DNA of 33,550 nucleotides, from positions 1-33,550 of the forward strand of contig WLJO01000027.1 of NCBI GenBank assembly GCA_009701715.1. The letters run 5' to 3'. Every line of letters begins with the position of its first letter. Position 1 is the first letter of the stretch. The position numbers and the translations under genes are program-made. Source of the DNA: Actinomycetota bacterium. Lineage in GTDB: Bacteria > Actinomycetota > Acidimicrobiia > Acidimicrobiales > Ilumatobacteraceae. Under the pieces are notes generated by a model. That model was not told the DNA's origin and searched no databases. It saw only the letters and a list, made by a program, of their open reading frames with translations. Shown in pieces: positions 7,171 through 15,405 of this stretch.

Positions 7171-9381
7171 ATGGACGGATTCCGGCCCGATATCGAGGGA
7201 CTGCGCGCAGTTGCGGTGGTGTCGGTTCTGCTCTATCACGCCGATCTGCTCGGCTTCCGGGGCGGGTACATCGGCGTCGACGTATTCTTTGTGCTGTCCG
7301 GATTCCTGATCACGCGCCTCCTTGCCGGAGAGGTGAGCCGAACCGGGACCATCTCGCTTCGCACGTTCTGGGCCAGGCGCGCCCGACGTCTACTCCCTGC
7401 TTCCTCGCTCACCCTCGTGGCAACTGTGGTCGCCTCGCGGTTTCTTGTGGACCCGCTCACTCGGGGTTTCATCGTGCGGTCGGGTCTCGCGTCAGCGGGG
7501 TTTGCGGCGAACGTCCTGTTCTGGAGCCGTGGTGGCTATTCCCACGTTGCGCTGCCCGAGCCACTGCTGCACTTCTGGTCGCTCGCCGTCGAGGAGCAGT
7601 TCTACCTCTTCTGGCCGTTGTTGCTGCTCGCCGCGGCCCGGACAGGCCGCCGCTTCACCCGAACTGTCGTGCTGCTCTCGCTGGTGATCGGCAGCGCGTC
7701 GCTCTGGCTCTGCATCAGCCAGACGCCGCGTCGGGATTCGTTCACCTTCTACTGGCTCCCGGCCCGGGCGTGGGAGTTCCTTGCGGGAGCATTGCTAGCG
7801 GTTGCCCCGCTGGCACTCACGCGCCGGGCACCCTTCTTGCGGGCAGTGCTCGGCTGGGCCGGAGTCGCAGTTCTGGCGCTTGGCTGGTTTACGTTCGGTG
7901 ACCCGCAGGGATCGTTCCCCGGCTACCGGGCTCTGCTTCCGGTCCTCGCAACGTCAGCGGTGATCCTCGGTGGCGCAGCGGCACCCGATGGCCCCGTGGT
8001 ACTGCTTGGCCTGCGACCGCTCCAGTGGCTGGGCAAGCGTTCCTACGCGATCTATCTGTGGCACTTCCCTCTACTCGTCCTTGCCGAGGCGAGATGGGGG
8101 CCGCTCCCGGCCGCTACGAGAGCAGCGCTGCTCGCCGGCGCAGTGCTCCTCGCAGCGCTCACGTTCGTCCTGCTCGAGCACCCCGTGCGCTCGAGCGTTC
8201 GACTCGCGGCGCGCCCGGCGTACAGCCTGGCGCTCGGAATGGCGCTCGTGGCAACCGCAGTCGCAGCGTCGGCCGGGGTCGGAGTCGGGACGGACCGGAG
8301 TACTGCCAACGCTGGGGTGGTTGCCCCGACCCTTGCGACGCTCGCGCCACCCGAGACCGACGCGGTAACCCTGCCAGCAACCGTTGGCTCAATGGCGCCC
8401 GTCACCACGGCTCTCGCGCTGCCATCAACGGTGTCCCCATCGGGGGCCACGTCCACGAGCGTTTCCACCACCTCCTCCACCTCGACGACGGTCGCCATTA
8501 CCGTTGCCCCACCGTCGGTGGACAACCAGCCGAGCCTGCTCGCGCTTGCGGCAGCGAACAAGGCACTCGTTGAGGAGGCGATTACGAACGAACTGGTTCC
8601 CGCCAATCTGGAGCCGTCGCTCGACCGGGTCTTTGACGAAAGGCCGATCGTGTACTCGGACGGATGCATGCTCGGCATCGGTCAGTCCACGCCGAAGCCG
8701 TGCGAGTACGGGGACACGACGTCGGCAGTGACCGTGGTGTTGATGGGGGACAGCCATGCGGCGCAGTGGTTCCCGGCGTTCGAGGCCACTGCGCTGAAGC
8801 ACCACTGGCGACTCGTGCTGATCGGCAAGCGGCACTGTCCTGTCGCAGACACCCCACAGTCCGATGCCCAGTACACCCGGGAGTGCGCGGCGTGGAGACG
8901 CAAGGCAATCGCGAAGATCCGAGAGATGAAGCCGGCCGTCACCGTGCTCACTCAGTTCTGGTATGCCGGCCCGAGCTGGTCTGGCTATCGACTCGGGCTC
9001 GAGCGCTCACTCAGGTCGATCAAAGAGGTCTCGGGTCGCGTGGTACTCATGGGAGACGTTCCCCGGCATCTCGTGCAGGTGCCGACCTGTGTCTCTGCGC
9101 ACCCGAAGTCGCTCACCAAGTGTCTCGTGGACCGCGCGACTGCGATCAACAGCCGCCGCGCCGCGATGGATGCCGAGGCAGTTCGGCGACAAGGAGTGGA
9201 CCGGGTTCGCCCTGATGACTGGCTCTGCGGTGCTTCAAGGTGTCCGGCGGTGATCGGCAACATCCTCGTGTACCGGGACGACAACCACATCTCGCCCGCT
9301 GCGGCGAGCTTTCTGGCGCCATACGTGGAAACAATGCTGCTGGTGTATCTCCCTCTCAACTCGACGTCCGGACCGTCATGA
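7171..9381 (+). CDS. Membrane O-acyltransferase with C-terminal SGNH domain (copy 2)
   Basis: This 736-residue protein is a tandem paralogue of the preceding gene with the same architecture. MDGFRPDIEGLRAVAVVSV opens the acyltransferase-3 domain with H23 in LLYH; ten membrane segments follow to about residue 385. A Thr/Ser/Val/Pro-rich linker (about 400-470) replaces the shorter one of copy 1, and the SGNH domain has G-D-S528-H and D703-x-x-H706. Long blocks align without gaps between the copies while the linkers do not. ATG 7171 follows TAGGGGGT, a plausible ribosome site, and the gap from copy 1 is 11 bp. The stop overlaps the next start (ATGA). The two enzymes may modify different positions or substrates; the target glycan is unknown. 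Confidence 0.93.
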   Translation: MDGFRPDIEGLRAVAVVSVLLYHADLLGFRGGYIGVDVFFVLSGFLITRLLAGEVSRTGTISLRTFWARRARRLLPASSLTLVATVVASRFLVDPLTRGFIVRSGLASAGFAANVLFWSRGGYSHVALPEPLLHFWSLAVEEQFYLFWPLLLLAAARTGRRFTRTVVLLSLVIGSASLWLCISQTPRRDSFTFYWLPARAWEFLAGALLAVAPLALTRRAPFLRAVLGWAGVAVLALGWFTFGDPQGSFPGYRALLPVLATSAVILGGAAAPDGPVVLLGLRPLQWLGKRSYAIYLWHFPLLVLAEARWGPLPAATRAALLAGAVLLAALTFVLLEHPVRSSVRLAARPAYSLALGMALVATAVAASAGVGVGTDRSTANAGVVAPTLATLAPPETDAVTLPATVGSMAPVTTALALPSTVSPSGATSTSVSTTSSTSTTVAITVAPPSVDNQPSLLALAAANKALVEEAITNELVPANLEPSLDRVFDERPIVYSDGCMLGIGQSTPKPCEYGDTTSAVTVVLMGDSHAAQWFPAFEATALKHHWRLVLIGKRHCPVADTPQSDAQYTRECAAWRRKAIAKIREMKPAVTVLTQFWYAGPSWSGYRLGLERSLRSIKEVSGRVVLMGDVPRHLVQVPTCVSAHPKSLTKCLVDRATAINSRRAAMDAEAVRRQGVDRVRPDDWLCGASRCPAVIGNILVYRDDNHISPAAASFLAPYVETMLLVYLPLNSTSGPS

Positions 9382-10250
9382 CGACAATGCGCGTGATGAC
9401 GTGGAACCTCTGGGGACGCTTCCAGAACTGGCGTGAGCGCCAACCCGGCATCGCGACTGTTCTGCGCGAGCAGAACCCCGACGTGGTGTTCCTGCAGGAG
9501 TCCTGGGCCGATCGCGGCGGGGTTGCGCAGCCCGAGGAACTCGCCGACGCGCTCGGTGGTTTCCATGCAGCCTGGCCCCAGGACGACTGGCGTATCCACC
9601 CGCGCAACGGCGGCGCGTCATGGTTCGGCAACGCCGTGCTCAGCCGCTGGCCGGTTCTCTCGGTGGAGCGCCACTGGCTGCATCGCCTCGATGCCGGGGT
9701 GCCGCACCGCCACGTCACGTTCGCTGTGCTTGACTCACCTTGGGGCCCGTGGCCGGTTGCCTCCACACATTTCGAGTATCCGTTCGACGCATCGGAGCAG
9801 CGATTGCTCAATGCGGAGGAACTCATGCACCTCGTTGCCCGTTACCAAGGGGAGCGGCGGGATGCAGAGCGACGCCTCCCGGTGATCGTTGGCGGGGACC
9901 TGAACGCGGTGCCCGACAGCGACGAGGTGGGCCTGCTGACGGGCCGACGACCCGGAGTGAGGGGAGTCGTGTTCACCGATGTGTGGGAGATCGTTGGCGA
10001 CGGCGGTCGTCTCGGTGCGCAGGGTGTGACGTGGGACCCGCGCAATCCGTACCTCAGCGACACCGCCTGGCCGAACAGGAGGCTCGACTACCTGTTGGTG
10101 TCGTGGCCCCGCCCCAAGCCGATCGGCAATCCGGTTCGTGCGTGGGTGGCGGGTGACCAGCCGGTGGACGGCATCCACCCGAGCGACCACTTCGCCGTGG
10201 TGGCCGACATCCGGGTGGGGATCCCGGTCGTTCGGTCAGATACGGAATAG
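9378..10250 (+). CDS. Endonuclease/exonuclease/phosphatase-fold hydrolase
   Basis: This 290-residue protein has the EEP fold of DNase I-like nucleases and phosphodiesterases. The visible motifs in order are TWNLWG (N10), VVFLQESW with the metal-binding glutamate, the strand VASTHFEYPF, VIVGGDLNAVP (D and N of the active site), RRLDYLLVS, and the terminal SDHFAVVADI with the catalytic histidine. No signal peptide is evident. The ATG at 9378 overlaps the stop of acyltransferase copy 2 (ATGA), so its translation is coupled to membrane acyltransferases; it may act on a phosphodiester in a lipid or glycan precursor rather than on DNA, which is inference. Its last 15 bases overlap the end of the convergent surE gene. 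Confidence 0.88.
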   Translation: MTTMRVMTWNLWGRFQNWRERQPGIATVLREQNPDVVFLQESWADRGGVAQPEELADALGGFHAAWPQDDWRIHPRNGGASWFGNAVLSRWPVLSVERHWLHRLDAGVPHRHVTFAVLDSPWGPWPVASTHFEYPFDASEQRLLNAEELMHLVARYQGERRDAERRLPVIVGGDLNAVPDSDEVGLLTGRRPGVRGVVFTDVWEIVGDGGRLGAQGVTWDPRNPYLSDTAWPNRRLDYLLVSWPRPKPIGNPVRAWVAGDQPVDGIHPSDHFAVVADIRVGIPVVRSDTE

Positions 10251-11060
10251 CCGGTCGATTGCCCGCTCGGCGTGATCGTCCTCGCCGGGGTGGACGGGCA
10301 GGATGGCGCTGAGCCATGTGACTGACACGAATCCCCGCTGCACGGTGCCGATGTCGGTGTGCTCGGGCAGTTCGATGGGCTGGCCCCAGTCCATGCGCAC
10401 GTTGAAGGCGTCCTCGTGACCGATCTTGGGCACGAGCGAAACCTGTGACGACGAGCGGCCGGACTGGTTCGCCATCTCCGTCCGGCGCCAGCCCTTCAGT
10501 TCGGACACCTCGGCGTTGGGCACGTTGATGTTCAGCACCTGCGGTGTTGCCGGCGGGTTCGCCACGATCGCACCAACGGCCTGTGCGGCAACGTGTGCCG
10601 CTGTGTCCCACTTCATGCCGAGCAGCATCTCGTCCCACGCCTGACCGACGACGCTGCCGAACGCAGCGTCTTGGCTCACAGCGATCCCGGTGATGCCGGA
10701 GTTCCTGGCGGTGATGCACGCCCCGACGGTTCCCGAGTGGTACACGGCACGACCGACGTTCGCACCCGGGTTGATGCCGGACACGACGAGGTCGAACTCC
10801 TTCTCGAAGATTCCGGCGCGGGCGAAGATCACGCAGAGCGCCGGCGGACCGGAAACGGTCCACGCCTCGTCGATGCCCTCGAGCCGCACGCGGTGCACCT
10901 CGGGGTTGAGCGTGTTGAACGCCCCAACTGCGCAGCCAGCCCCGCTGAACTCGGTGTCTGGTGCCACAACCACCACTTCGCCGAGGTGCCGGATGGCAAG
11001 CGCAAGCTTGTGGAGGCCGACGGAGTCGATGCCGTCGTCATTCGTAACGAGGATTCTCAT
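10236..11060 (-). CDS. surE: 5'/3'-nucleotidase SurE
   Basis: This 274-residue protein is the metal-dependent nucleoside monophosphate phosphatase SurE, a cytoplasmic enzyme linked to nucleotide salvage and stationary-phase survival. It opens with the diagnostic MRILVTNDDG (D8, D9 bind the metal). Further family motifs are VVVAPDTEFSGAG, SGPPALCV, DLVVSGINPGANVG and YHSGTVGACI. I chose ATG 11060, which gives the canonical N-terminus; a TTG at 11075 would add five residues and abut the P450 stop. It lies 15 bp downstream of the P450 gene on the same strand and probably shares its transcript. The final 15 bp overlap the convergent phosphoesterase gene, with no terminator between. Confidence 0.93.
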   Translation of the reverse strand: MRILVTNDDGIDSVGLHKLALAIRHLGEVVVVAPDTEFSGAGCAVGAFNTLNPEVHRVRLEGIDEAWTVSGPPALCVIFARAGIFEKEFDLVVSGINPGANVGRAVYHSGTVGACITARNSGITGIAVSQDAAFGSVVGQAWDEMLLGMKWDTAAHVAAQAVGAIVANPPATPQVLNINVPNAEVSELKGWRRTEMANQSGRSSSQVSLVPKIGHEDAFNVRMDWGQPIELPEHTDIGTVQRGFVSVTWLSAILPVHPGEDDHAERAIDRLFRI

Positions 11061-11075
11061 GCGTTGTTCAGTCAA

Positions 11076-12338
11076 TCACCACGCGCACTGGATGTGCTTG
11101 ATCCCGTTGATGAACGCACTCTGAAGCCATTCCGGCTCTCCGGTTACGTGCAGGTTCGGGAGCCGGCGCCGGATCTCGTCGAACATCACCGTGATCTCGC
11201 GGCGCGCAAGATTGGCCCCGAGGCAGAAGTGCGGTCCGCCGGCGCCGAAGCCGACCTGCTTGGTGGGGTCCCGAGTGATGTCGAACCGATACGGGTCAGT
11301 GAACACGTTTTCGTCGAAGTTGGCGGACGCGTAGAACATCACGACCTTGGTGCCGGCTGGCATGTCGACACCGCCGACGTTGGTGTCCTCGGTCACGGTG
11401 CGACGGAAGTGGATGACGGGTGTTGCGTGCCGGACGATCTCGTCAACCGCGCCTCGGGAGTGCTTCTCGAAATCGGAGAACCACAGCGCCTTCTGGTCCG
11501 GGTTCTGCGTGAGCAGGCGGACGCCGTGGCTGATCGCGTTTCTCGTGGTCTCGTTGCCCGCCACCACAAGGAGGATGAAGAAGCTCCCGAACTCGGCGGG
11601 GCTCAGCCGCTCGCCGTCCACCTCGGCGTGCATCATGGCGCTCGTGAGGTCGTCGGTGGGGTTGGCCAGCCTGCTCTCACCGAGCGCGTTCGCGTACTGG
11701 AACATGGCGAGCGAGTCCGCCATCAGCTTGTCGAACGTGCCCCCGTACTCGGGATCGCCACCGGCGAGGATGGTGTTCGTCCACGCAAAGATCTGCTTCT
11801 CGTCCTCGCTGGGGATGCCCATCATCTCGCAGATGATCCGCAGCGGGAGTGGTGCCGCGATCTGCTGCACGAGGTCACACGCACGGTCCGGGTGGTTGAC
11901 GAGCAGTTCGTCCACGAGGCGCTTAGCGATATCGCGTACGTAGTCCTCCACGCGGGCGATCTGTCTGGGCGTGAAGCCCTTGGACACGATCGACCGGAGG
12001 CGAAAGTGCTTCGGGTCGTCCATGTTGATCATCGAGCCGAAGAACTCGTTGATCTCGACGGGCAGGTCGGCGATGTTCGAGCCGTTGCCGCTGCAGAACA
12101 GCGCTGGGTTTCGGCTCACGTGCCACACGTCCTCGTGGCGCATCAACGCGTAGTAGCCGGGGCCGAGCGGGAACGGCGGGAACTCGATCTCCTTGAAGAA
12201 GCGGACGGGTGCGTAGGTGCGCAGTGTGCTGAAAGCGCTCTCGCGGAAGTCCCGGGGTTTGGTCCAGAACTCCGGGGAGGAGAGATCGATCTCCTCGAGG
12301 GGTACGTCGAACAACTGCAGCGGCCCGGTGGTGGTCAT
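11076..12338 (-). CDS. Cytochrome P450, CYP125/CYP142-like
   Basis: This 420-residue protein is a soluble bacterial P450 monooxygenase. The I-helix oxygen-binding motif AGNETTR begins at residue 260, the K-helix pair is in VDEIVRHATPV, and the heme loop FGAGGPHFCLGANLAR carries the ligand C372. The segments MMHAEVDGERLSP, FFILLVVAGNETTRN and the HFRRT region resemble the actinobacterial CYP124/125/142 group that hydroxylates sterol side chains or methyl-branched lipids. That substrate assignment is by resemblance only. No ferredoxin gene is adjacent. The start ATG 12338 lies 6 bases after a minus-strand -10 element and has no ribosome site, so the message is probably leaderless. It is followed by surE and divergent from a LmbE deacetylase gene. 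Confidence 0.93.
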   Translation of the reverse strand: MTTTGPLQLFDVPLEEIDLSSPEFWTKPRDFRESAFSTLRTYAPVRFFKEIEFPPFPLGPGYYALMRHEDVWHVSRNPALFCSGNGSNIADLPVEINEFFGSMINMDDPKHFRLRSIVSKGFTPRQIARVEDYVRDIAKRLVDELLVNHPDRACDLVQQIAAPLPLRIICEMMGIPSEDEKQIFAWTNTILAGGDPEYGGTFDKLMADSLAMFQYANALGESRLANPTDDLTSAMMHAEVDGERLSPAEFGSFFILLVVAGNETTRNAISHGVRLLTQNPDQKALWFSDFEKHSRGAVDEIVRHATPVIHFRRTVTEDTNVGGVDMPAGTKVVMFYASANFDENVFTDPYRFDITRDPTKQVGFGAGGPHFCLGANLARREITVMFDEIRRRLPNLHVTGEPEWLQSAFINGIKHIQCAW

Positions 12339-12344
12339 GGCGAG

Positions 12345-12350
12345 ATGCTA
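12345..12350 (-). promoter_or_regulatory. -10 element of the P450-surE unit
   Basis: On the minus strand TAGCAT ends 6 bases before the P450 ATG at 12338. The region expected to hold its -35 would fall at the start codon of the divergent LmbE gene. Confidence 0.55.
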
Positions 12351-12356
12351 GGCCGG

Positions 12357-12362
12357 TACCGT
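12357..12362 (+). promoter_or_regulatory. -10 element of the LmbE-type gene
   Basis: TACCGT ends exactly 7 bases before the GTG at 12370. This selects 12370 rather than the GTG at 12361, which overlaps the hexamer itself. The two divergent -10 elements are only 6 bp apart. Confidence 0.55.
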
Positions 12363-12369
12363 GTCGGGC

Positions 12370-13137
12370 GTGACCGACCGACCCTCAGATCCCCACGGGG
12401 AAAACCTGCATGAGTACGCGGCATCCGGCGTCCGGATCGAACGGGTACTCGCCATCATGGCGCACCCCGACGACGTGGACTTCGGGGCGGCAGGCACCGT
12501 GGCGCACTGGACCGACCGGGGGATCGAGGTCACCTACTGCCTCGTGACCGACGGCGATGCCGGGGGGTTCGACCCGGAGATCCCGCGCAGCGCCATCGCC
12601 GGCATCCGACGGGCCGAGCAGACAGCGGCGGCGGCCCAGGTGGGCGTCAGCAACCTCGTGTTCCTCGGCCACCCGGACGGCCGGTTGCTCCCCACCCTCG
12701 ACCTGCGCCGGGACCTCTCCCGGGTGATCCGCCAGGTGCGGCCCCAGCGGGTCGTCACCCAGTGCCCCGAGCGGAACTTCTCCCGCATCTATGCGAGCCA
12801 CCCGGATCACCTGGCCGCCGGGGAGGCCGCGATCTGCGCCGTCTACCCGGACGCACGGAACCCGTTCACCTTCACCGAACTGCTCGAGCAGGAGGGCCTA
12901 GCGGCCTGGTCGGTCCAGGACGTCTGGATGACGGGCGGGCCCAACCCTCAGCACCCCGTGGACATCACCGATCAGGTCGAGCGCAAGATCGCCGCCCTCC
13001 TCTGTCACGCCAGCCAGCACCCGGATCCTGCACAGATGCAGACTCGGGTGCGAGCATGGGGGGCGATGAACGCAGAACAGTTCGGCCTCGGGCCGGGCCG
13101 GGCTGCGGAAGCCTTCCAAGTCATCGACACCCGCTAA
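12370..13137 (+). CDS. LmbE/PIG-L family zinc-dependent deacetylase
   Basis: This 255-residue protein belongs to the LmbE/PIG-L family, which removes N-acetyl groups from amino sugars (mycothiol MshB, Mca, GlcNAc-PI) or related amides. The zinc motif AHPDDVDFG places H32, P33, D34 and D35 near the N-terminus, and the second zinc histidine is in YASHPDHLAAGE. The usual acid after HPDD is Asp here rather than Glu. The C-terminal DITDQVERKIAALLCHASQ is typical of the family. The start GTG 12370 is set by the leaderless-type -10. The thiolase gene follows after 16 bp, so they may be cotranscribed. It is shorter than MshB and its substrate cannot be fixed from the sequence. Confidence 0.88.
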   Translation: MTDRPSDPHGENLHEYAASGVRIERVLAIMAHPDDVDFGAAGTVAHWTDRGIEVTYCLVTDGDAGGFDPEIPRSAIAGIRRAEQTAAAAQVGVSNLVFLGHPDGRLLPTLDLRRDLSRVIRQVRPQRVVTQCPERNFSRIYASHPDHLAAGEAAICAVYPDARNPFTFTELLEQEGLAAWSVQDVWMTGGPNPQHPVDITDQVERKIAALLCHASQHPDPAQMQTRVRAWGAMNAEQFGLGPGRAAEAFQVIDTR

Positions 13138-13153
13138 CCACCAGGAGAACCCC

Positions 13154-14356
13154 ATGCCCGAAGCAGTCATTGTCGCCACCGCCCGCAGCCCGATCGGCCG
13201 GGCGAACAAGGGCACGCTCGCCGGTATTCGCGCAGACGACCTTGCTGCCCAGATGCTCTCCGCCGTAATGGCCAAGGTGCCGCAACTGAAGGGCAGCGAC
13301 ATTGAGGACGTGATGATGGGCGCCGGCCAGCCCGCTGGCGAGCAGGGGAGCAACGTTGCGCGTCTGTCGGCGCTCCTCGCTGGCATTGACGCCCCCGGTG
13401 TCACCATCAACCGTTACTGCTCGTCGTCGTTGCAGACCATCCGCATGGCCGCCCATGCAATCCGGTCCGGCGAGGGTGATTGCTTCATCTCCGCCGGTGT
13501 CGAGTGCGTGAGCCGGTACCAGTACGGCGCTGCAGACACCGCACCTCAGAACCAGCGCTTCGCCGAGGCCGGTGCCCGCACGGCGCTGCGAAGCCAGGGT
13601 GGGCAGCCGTCCTGGGCGGCAGCGTCTGGGCTCGCCGACATCTACATCGCCATGGGCCAGACCGCCGAGAACGTGCGCGAGCAGGAGGGCGTGACGCGCG
13701 AGGAGATGGACGCGTTCGCCGCACGTTCACAACAGCTCGCCGTCGCCCACATGGAGAACGGTTTCTTCGAGCGGGAGATCTCTCCGGTCACGATGCCCGA
13801 CGGCACGGTGGTCAGCCGTGACGACGGCCCGCGCGCCGGCACCACGGTGGAGGCGCTCGCCGCGCTCAAGCCGGTCTTCCGCCCCGACGGCCAGATCACG
13901 GCTGGCAACTCATGCCCGCTCAACGACGGCGCAGCGGCCGTGATCGTCATGAGTGACACGAGGGCCAAGCAGCTCGGCATCACACCGCTGGCTCGCGTGG
14001 TGTCCTCCGGTGTGAGTGCTCTCAGCCCCGAGATCATGGGGCTCGGACCGATCGAGGCATGTCGCCAGGCGCTTAAGCGGGCAGGCATGACCATCGACGA
14101 CATCGACCTCGTGGAGATCAACGAGGCGTTCGCCGCTCAGGTGCTGCCGTCTGCCAAGCACCTCGGTATCCCGATGGAGAAGCTGAACGTGCACGGTGGC
14201 GCCATCGCACTCGGCCACCCCTTCGGCATGACGGGCGCCCGCATTATGGCAACGCTCATCAATGGCCTGCAGTTCGAGAACAAGACGATTGGTATGGAGA
14301 CGATGTGCGTCGGTGGTGGCATGGGCATGTCCATGATCATCGAGCGCCTCAGCTGA
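13154..14356 (+). CDS. Acetyl-CoA acetyltransferase (thiolase, degradative type)
   Basis: This 400-residue protein is a thiolase that cleaves 3-ketoacyl-CoA to acetyl-CoA and a shortened acyl-CoA. The nucleophile is C89 in NRYCSSSLQT, the NEAFA motif follows in the C-terminal half, H355 sits in GGAIALGHPFGMTG and the base C385 in METMCVGGGMGM. Length and motif order are those of FadA-type enzymes. The ATG has AGGAG six bases upstream. It follows the deacetylase gene closely and, with the nearby P450, could take part in beta-oxidation of a sterol-like or branched side chain. A FadA5-type role is possible but not shown. The gene is convergent with the SMP-30 gene across a 30-bp palindrome. Confidence 0.93.
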   Translation: MPEAVIVATARSPIGRANKGTLAGIRADDLAAQMLSAVMAKVPQLKGSDIEDVMMGAGQPAGEQGSNVARLSALLAGIDAPGVTINRYCSSSLQTIRMAAHAIRSGEGDCFISAGVECVSRYQYGAADTAPQNQRFAEAGARTALRSQGGQPSWAAASGLADIYIAMGQTAENVREQEGVTREEMDAFAARSQQLAVAHMENGFFEREISPVTMPDGTVVSRDDGPRAGTTVEALAALKPVFRPDGQITAGNSCPLNDGAAAVIVMSDTRAKQLGITPLARVVSSGVSALSPEIMGLGPIEACRQALKRAGMTIDDIDLVEINEAFAAQVLPSAKHLGIPMEKLNVHGGAIALGHPFGMTGARIMATLINGLQFENKTIGMETMCVGGGMGMSMIIERLS

Positions 14357-14392
14357 GAAAGACCCCCTGAGGTGCAGCCGACGACAGCCGCT

Positions 14393-14422
14393 GTGCGCGA
14401 TTTCCCGCGGGAAATCGCGCAC
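14393..14422. repeat. Perfect 30-bp palindrome between convergent genes
   Basis: The half-site GTGCGCGATTTCCCG is followed at once by its exact reverse complement, giving a gapless 30-bp palindrome centred between 14407 and 14408. It lies in the 116-bp gap between the thiolase and SMP-30 stop codons. It could act as a bidirectional hairpin terminator, but it has no loop bases and no T-tract on either side, so a dimeric protein-binding site or a dispersed genomic repeat is equally likely. Confidence 0.85.
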
Positions 14423-14472
14423 GGTGCGAAGCAACCTGTCGGACGGAGCCTCCCGCCGAAGGCTTAGCCGGT

Positions 14473-15405
14473 TCAGTAGTTGAGTGCGAGACCGGGTCGC
14501 GGCCAGTCCACCGCTACGACCCGACCGCTTGCCGAGAGCGTGATGTAGGCCGTGCGCAGGTCCGGCCCCCCGAAACAGATGTTGGTGTTCAACGGGTCGG
14601 TGAATGGCTCGTCGAGCAGCACGTGCTCGTAGCCGGATCCGTCGGGACGAACCACCGTGATTCCCGGGTGGTCGCCGATCGTGGCCACGCACACGTTGCC
14701 ATCGCTGTCGACGGCCATGGAGTCGAACAGGTCGTAACCGGGTAGGCCGACGAGCAGTTCGCCACCGTGGACGCGGCCCTTCGCCTTGGTGCGCAGCACG
14801 CCGGGTTCCAGCACGTCCCATGCCCAGAGGCGACCCACGAATGTCTCGGCCACGTAGACCCGCGAGCCGTCAGGTGACATGCCGACGCCGTTGGGTGCGT
14901 CGAGTGGGTACAGCACCTCGGTGACGAGCGAGCCATCTGCCTTGCCGTAGTACAGACCGCCGCGGTCACGGTCTCGGTGGCGTCCCTTGCCGTGATCGGT
15001 GAACCAGAACCCCCCGTGGCTGTCGAACACGAGGTCGTTCGGTGCGCGAAGGCGGTAACCATCCACGTGCGTATACAGCCACGTCACCTCACCGGTCACC
15101 AGGTCCACGCGCTGGATGCCACCGCCGGTGAAGCCCTCTGGCTGGTCGCCGGGCAGGTACCAGTTCCTCGATGCGACGTACGCGTGCTCGCTCCCGCCGT
15201 TGTTGCAGACGTACGCGGCCCCGTCCGGGCCGATCGCCACGCCGTTCACCCCGCCACCACAGTGCGCCGCGAGTTCCAGGGTGCCGTCGGTCAGCACCCT
15301 CGTGAGGTTGCCATTGACGATCTGGCCGACGAGCAGCGTGCCGTCCGGCATGGCAACCGGCCCCTCGGGGAACTGCAGGCCGGTGGTAATGAGACGAGGA
15401 ATCAC
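14473..15405 (-). CDS. SMP-30/gluconolactonase/LRE family protein
   Basis: This 310-residue protein is a six-bladed beta-propeller of the SMP-30 family, whose members hydrolyse sugar lactones and other lactones with a bound divalent metal. The metal-site residues appear in order: E14 in FPEGP, an asparagine in APNDLVFDS, the asparagine in DAPNGVGMSPDG and an aspartate in YDLFDSMAVDSDGN. There is no signal peptide. The start is GTG 15405, overlapping the stop of the MFS transporter gene by four bases (GTGA), so the two are translationally coupled. Coupling to an exporter suggests that the lactone substrate or product is transported, which is inference. Confidence 0.88.
   Translation of the reverse strand: MIPRLITTGLQFPEGPVAMPDGTLLVGQIVNGNLTRVLTDGTLELAAHCGGGVNGVAIGPDGAAYVCNNGGSEHAYVASRNWYLPGDQPEGFTGGGIQRVDLVTGEVTWLYTHVDGYRLRAPNDLVFDSHGGFWFTDHGKGRHRDRDRGGLYYGKADGSLVTEVLYPLDAPNGVGMSPDGSRVYVAETFVGRLWAWDVLEPGVLRTKAKGRVHGGELLVGLPGYDLFDSMAVDSDGNVCVATIGDHPGITVVRPDGSGYEHVLLDEPFTDPLNTNICFGGPDLRTAYITLSASGRVVAVDWPRPGLALNY

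Noticed and set aside
10593-12413. Long plus-strand open frame (about 600 codons) across surE and the P450 gene
   Set aside because: It is antisense to two clearly recognised proteins, has no family motif and is rich in residues typical of the antisense frame of high-GC genes.
10236-14356. A complete sterol catabolic cluster
   Set aside because: A P450 and a thiolase resemble steroid enzymes, but ring-degrading genes, mce transporters and a KstR-type regulator are not in the window.
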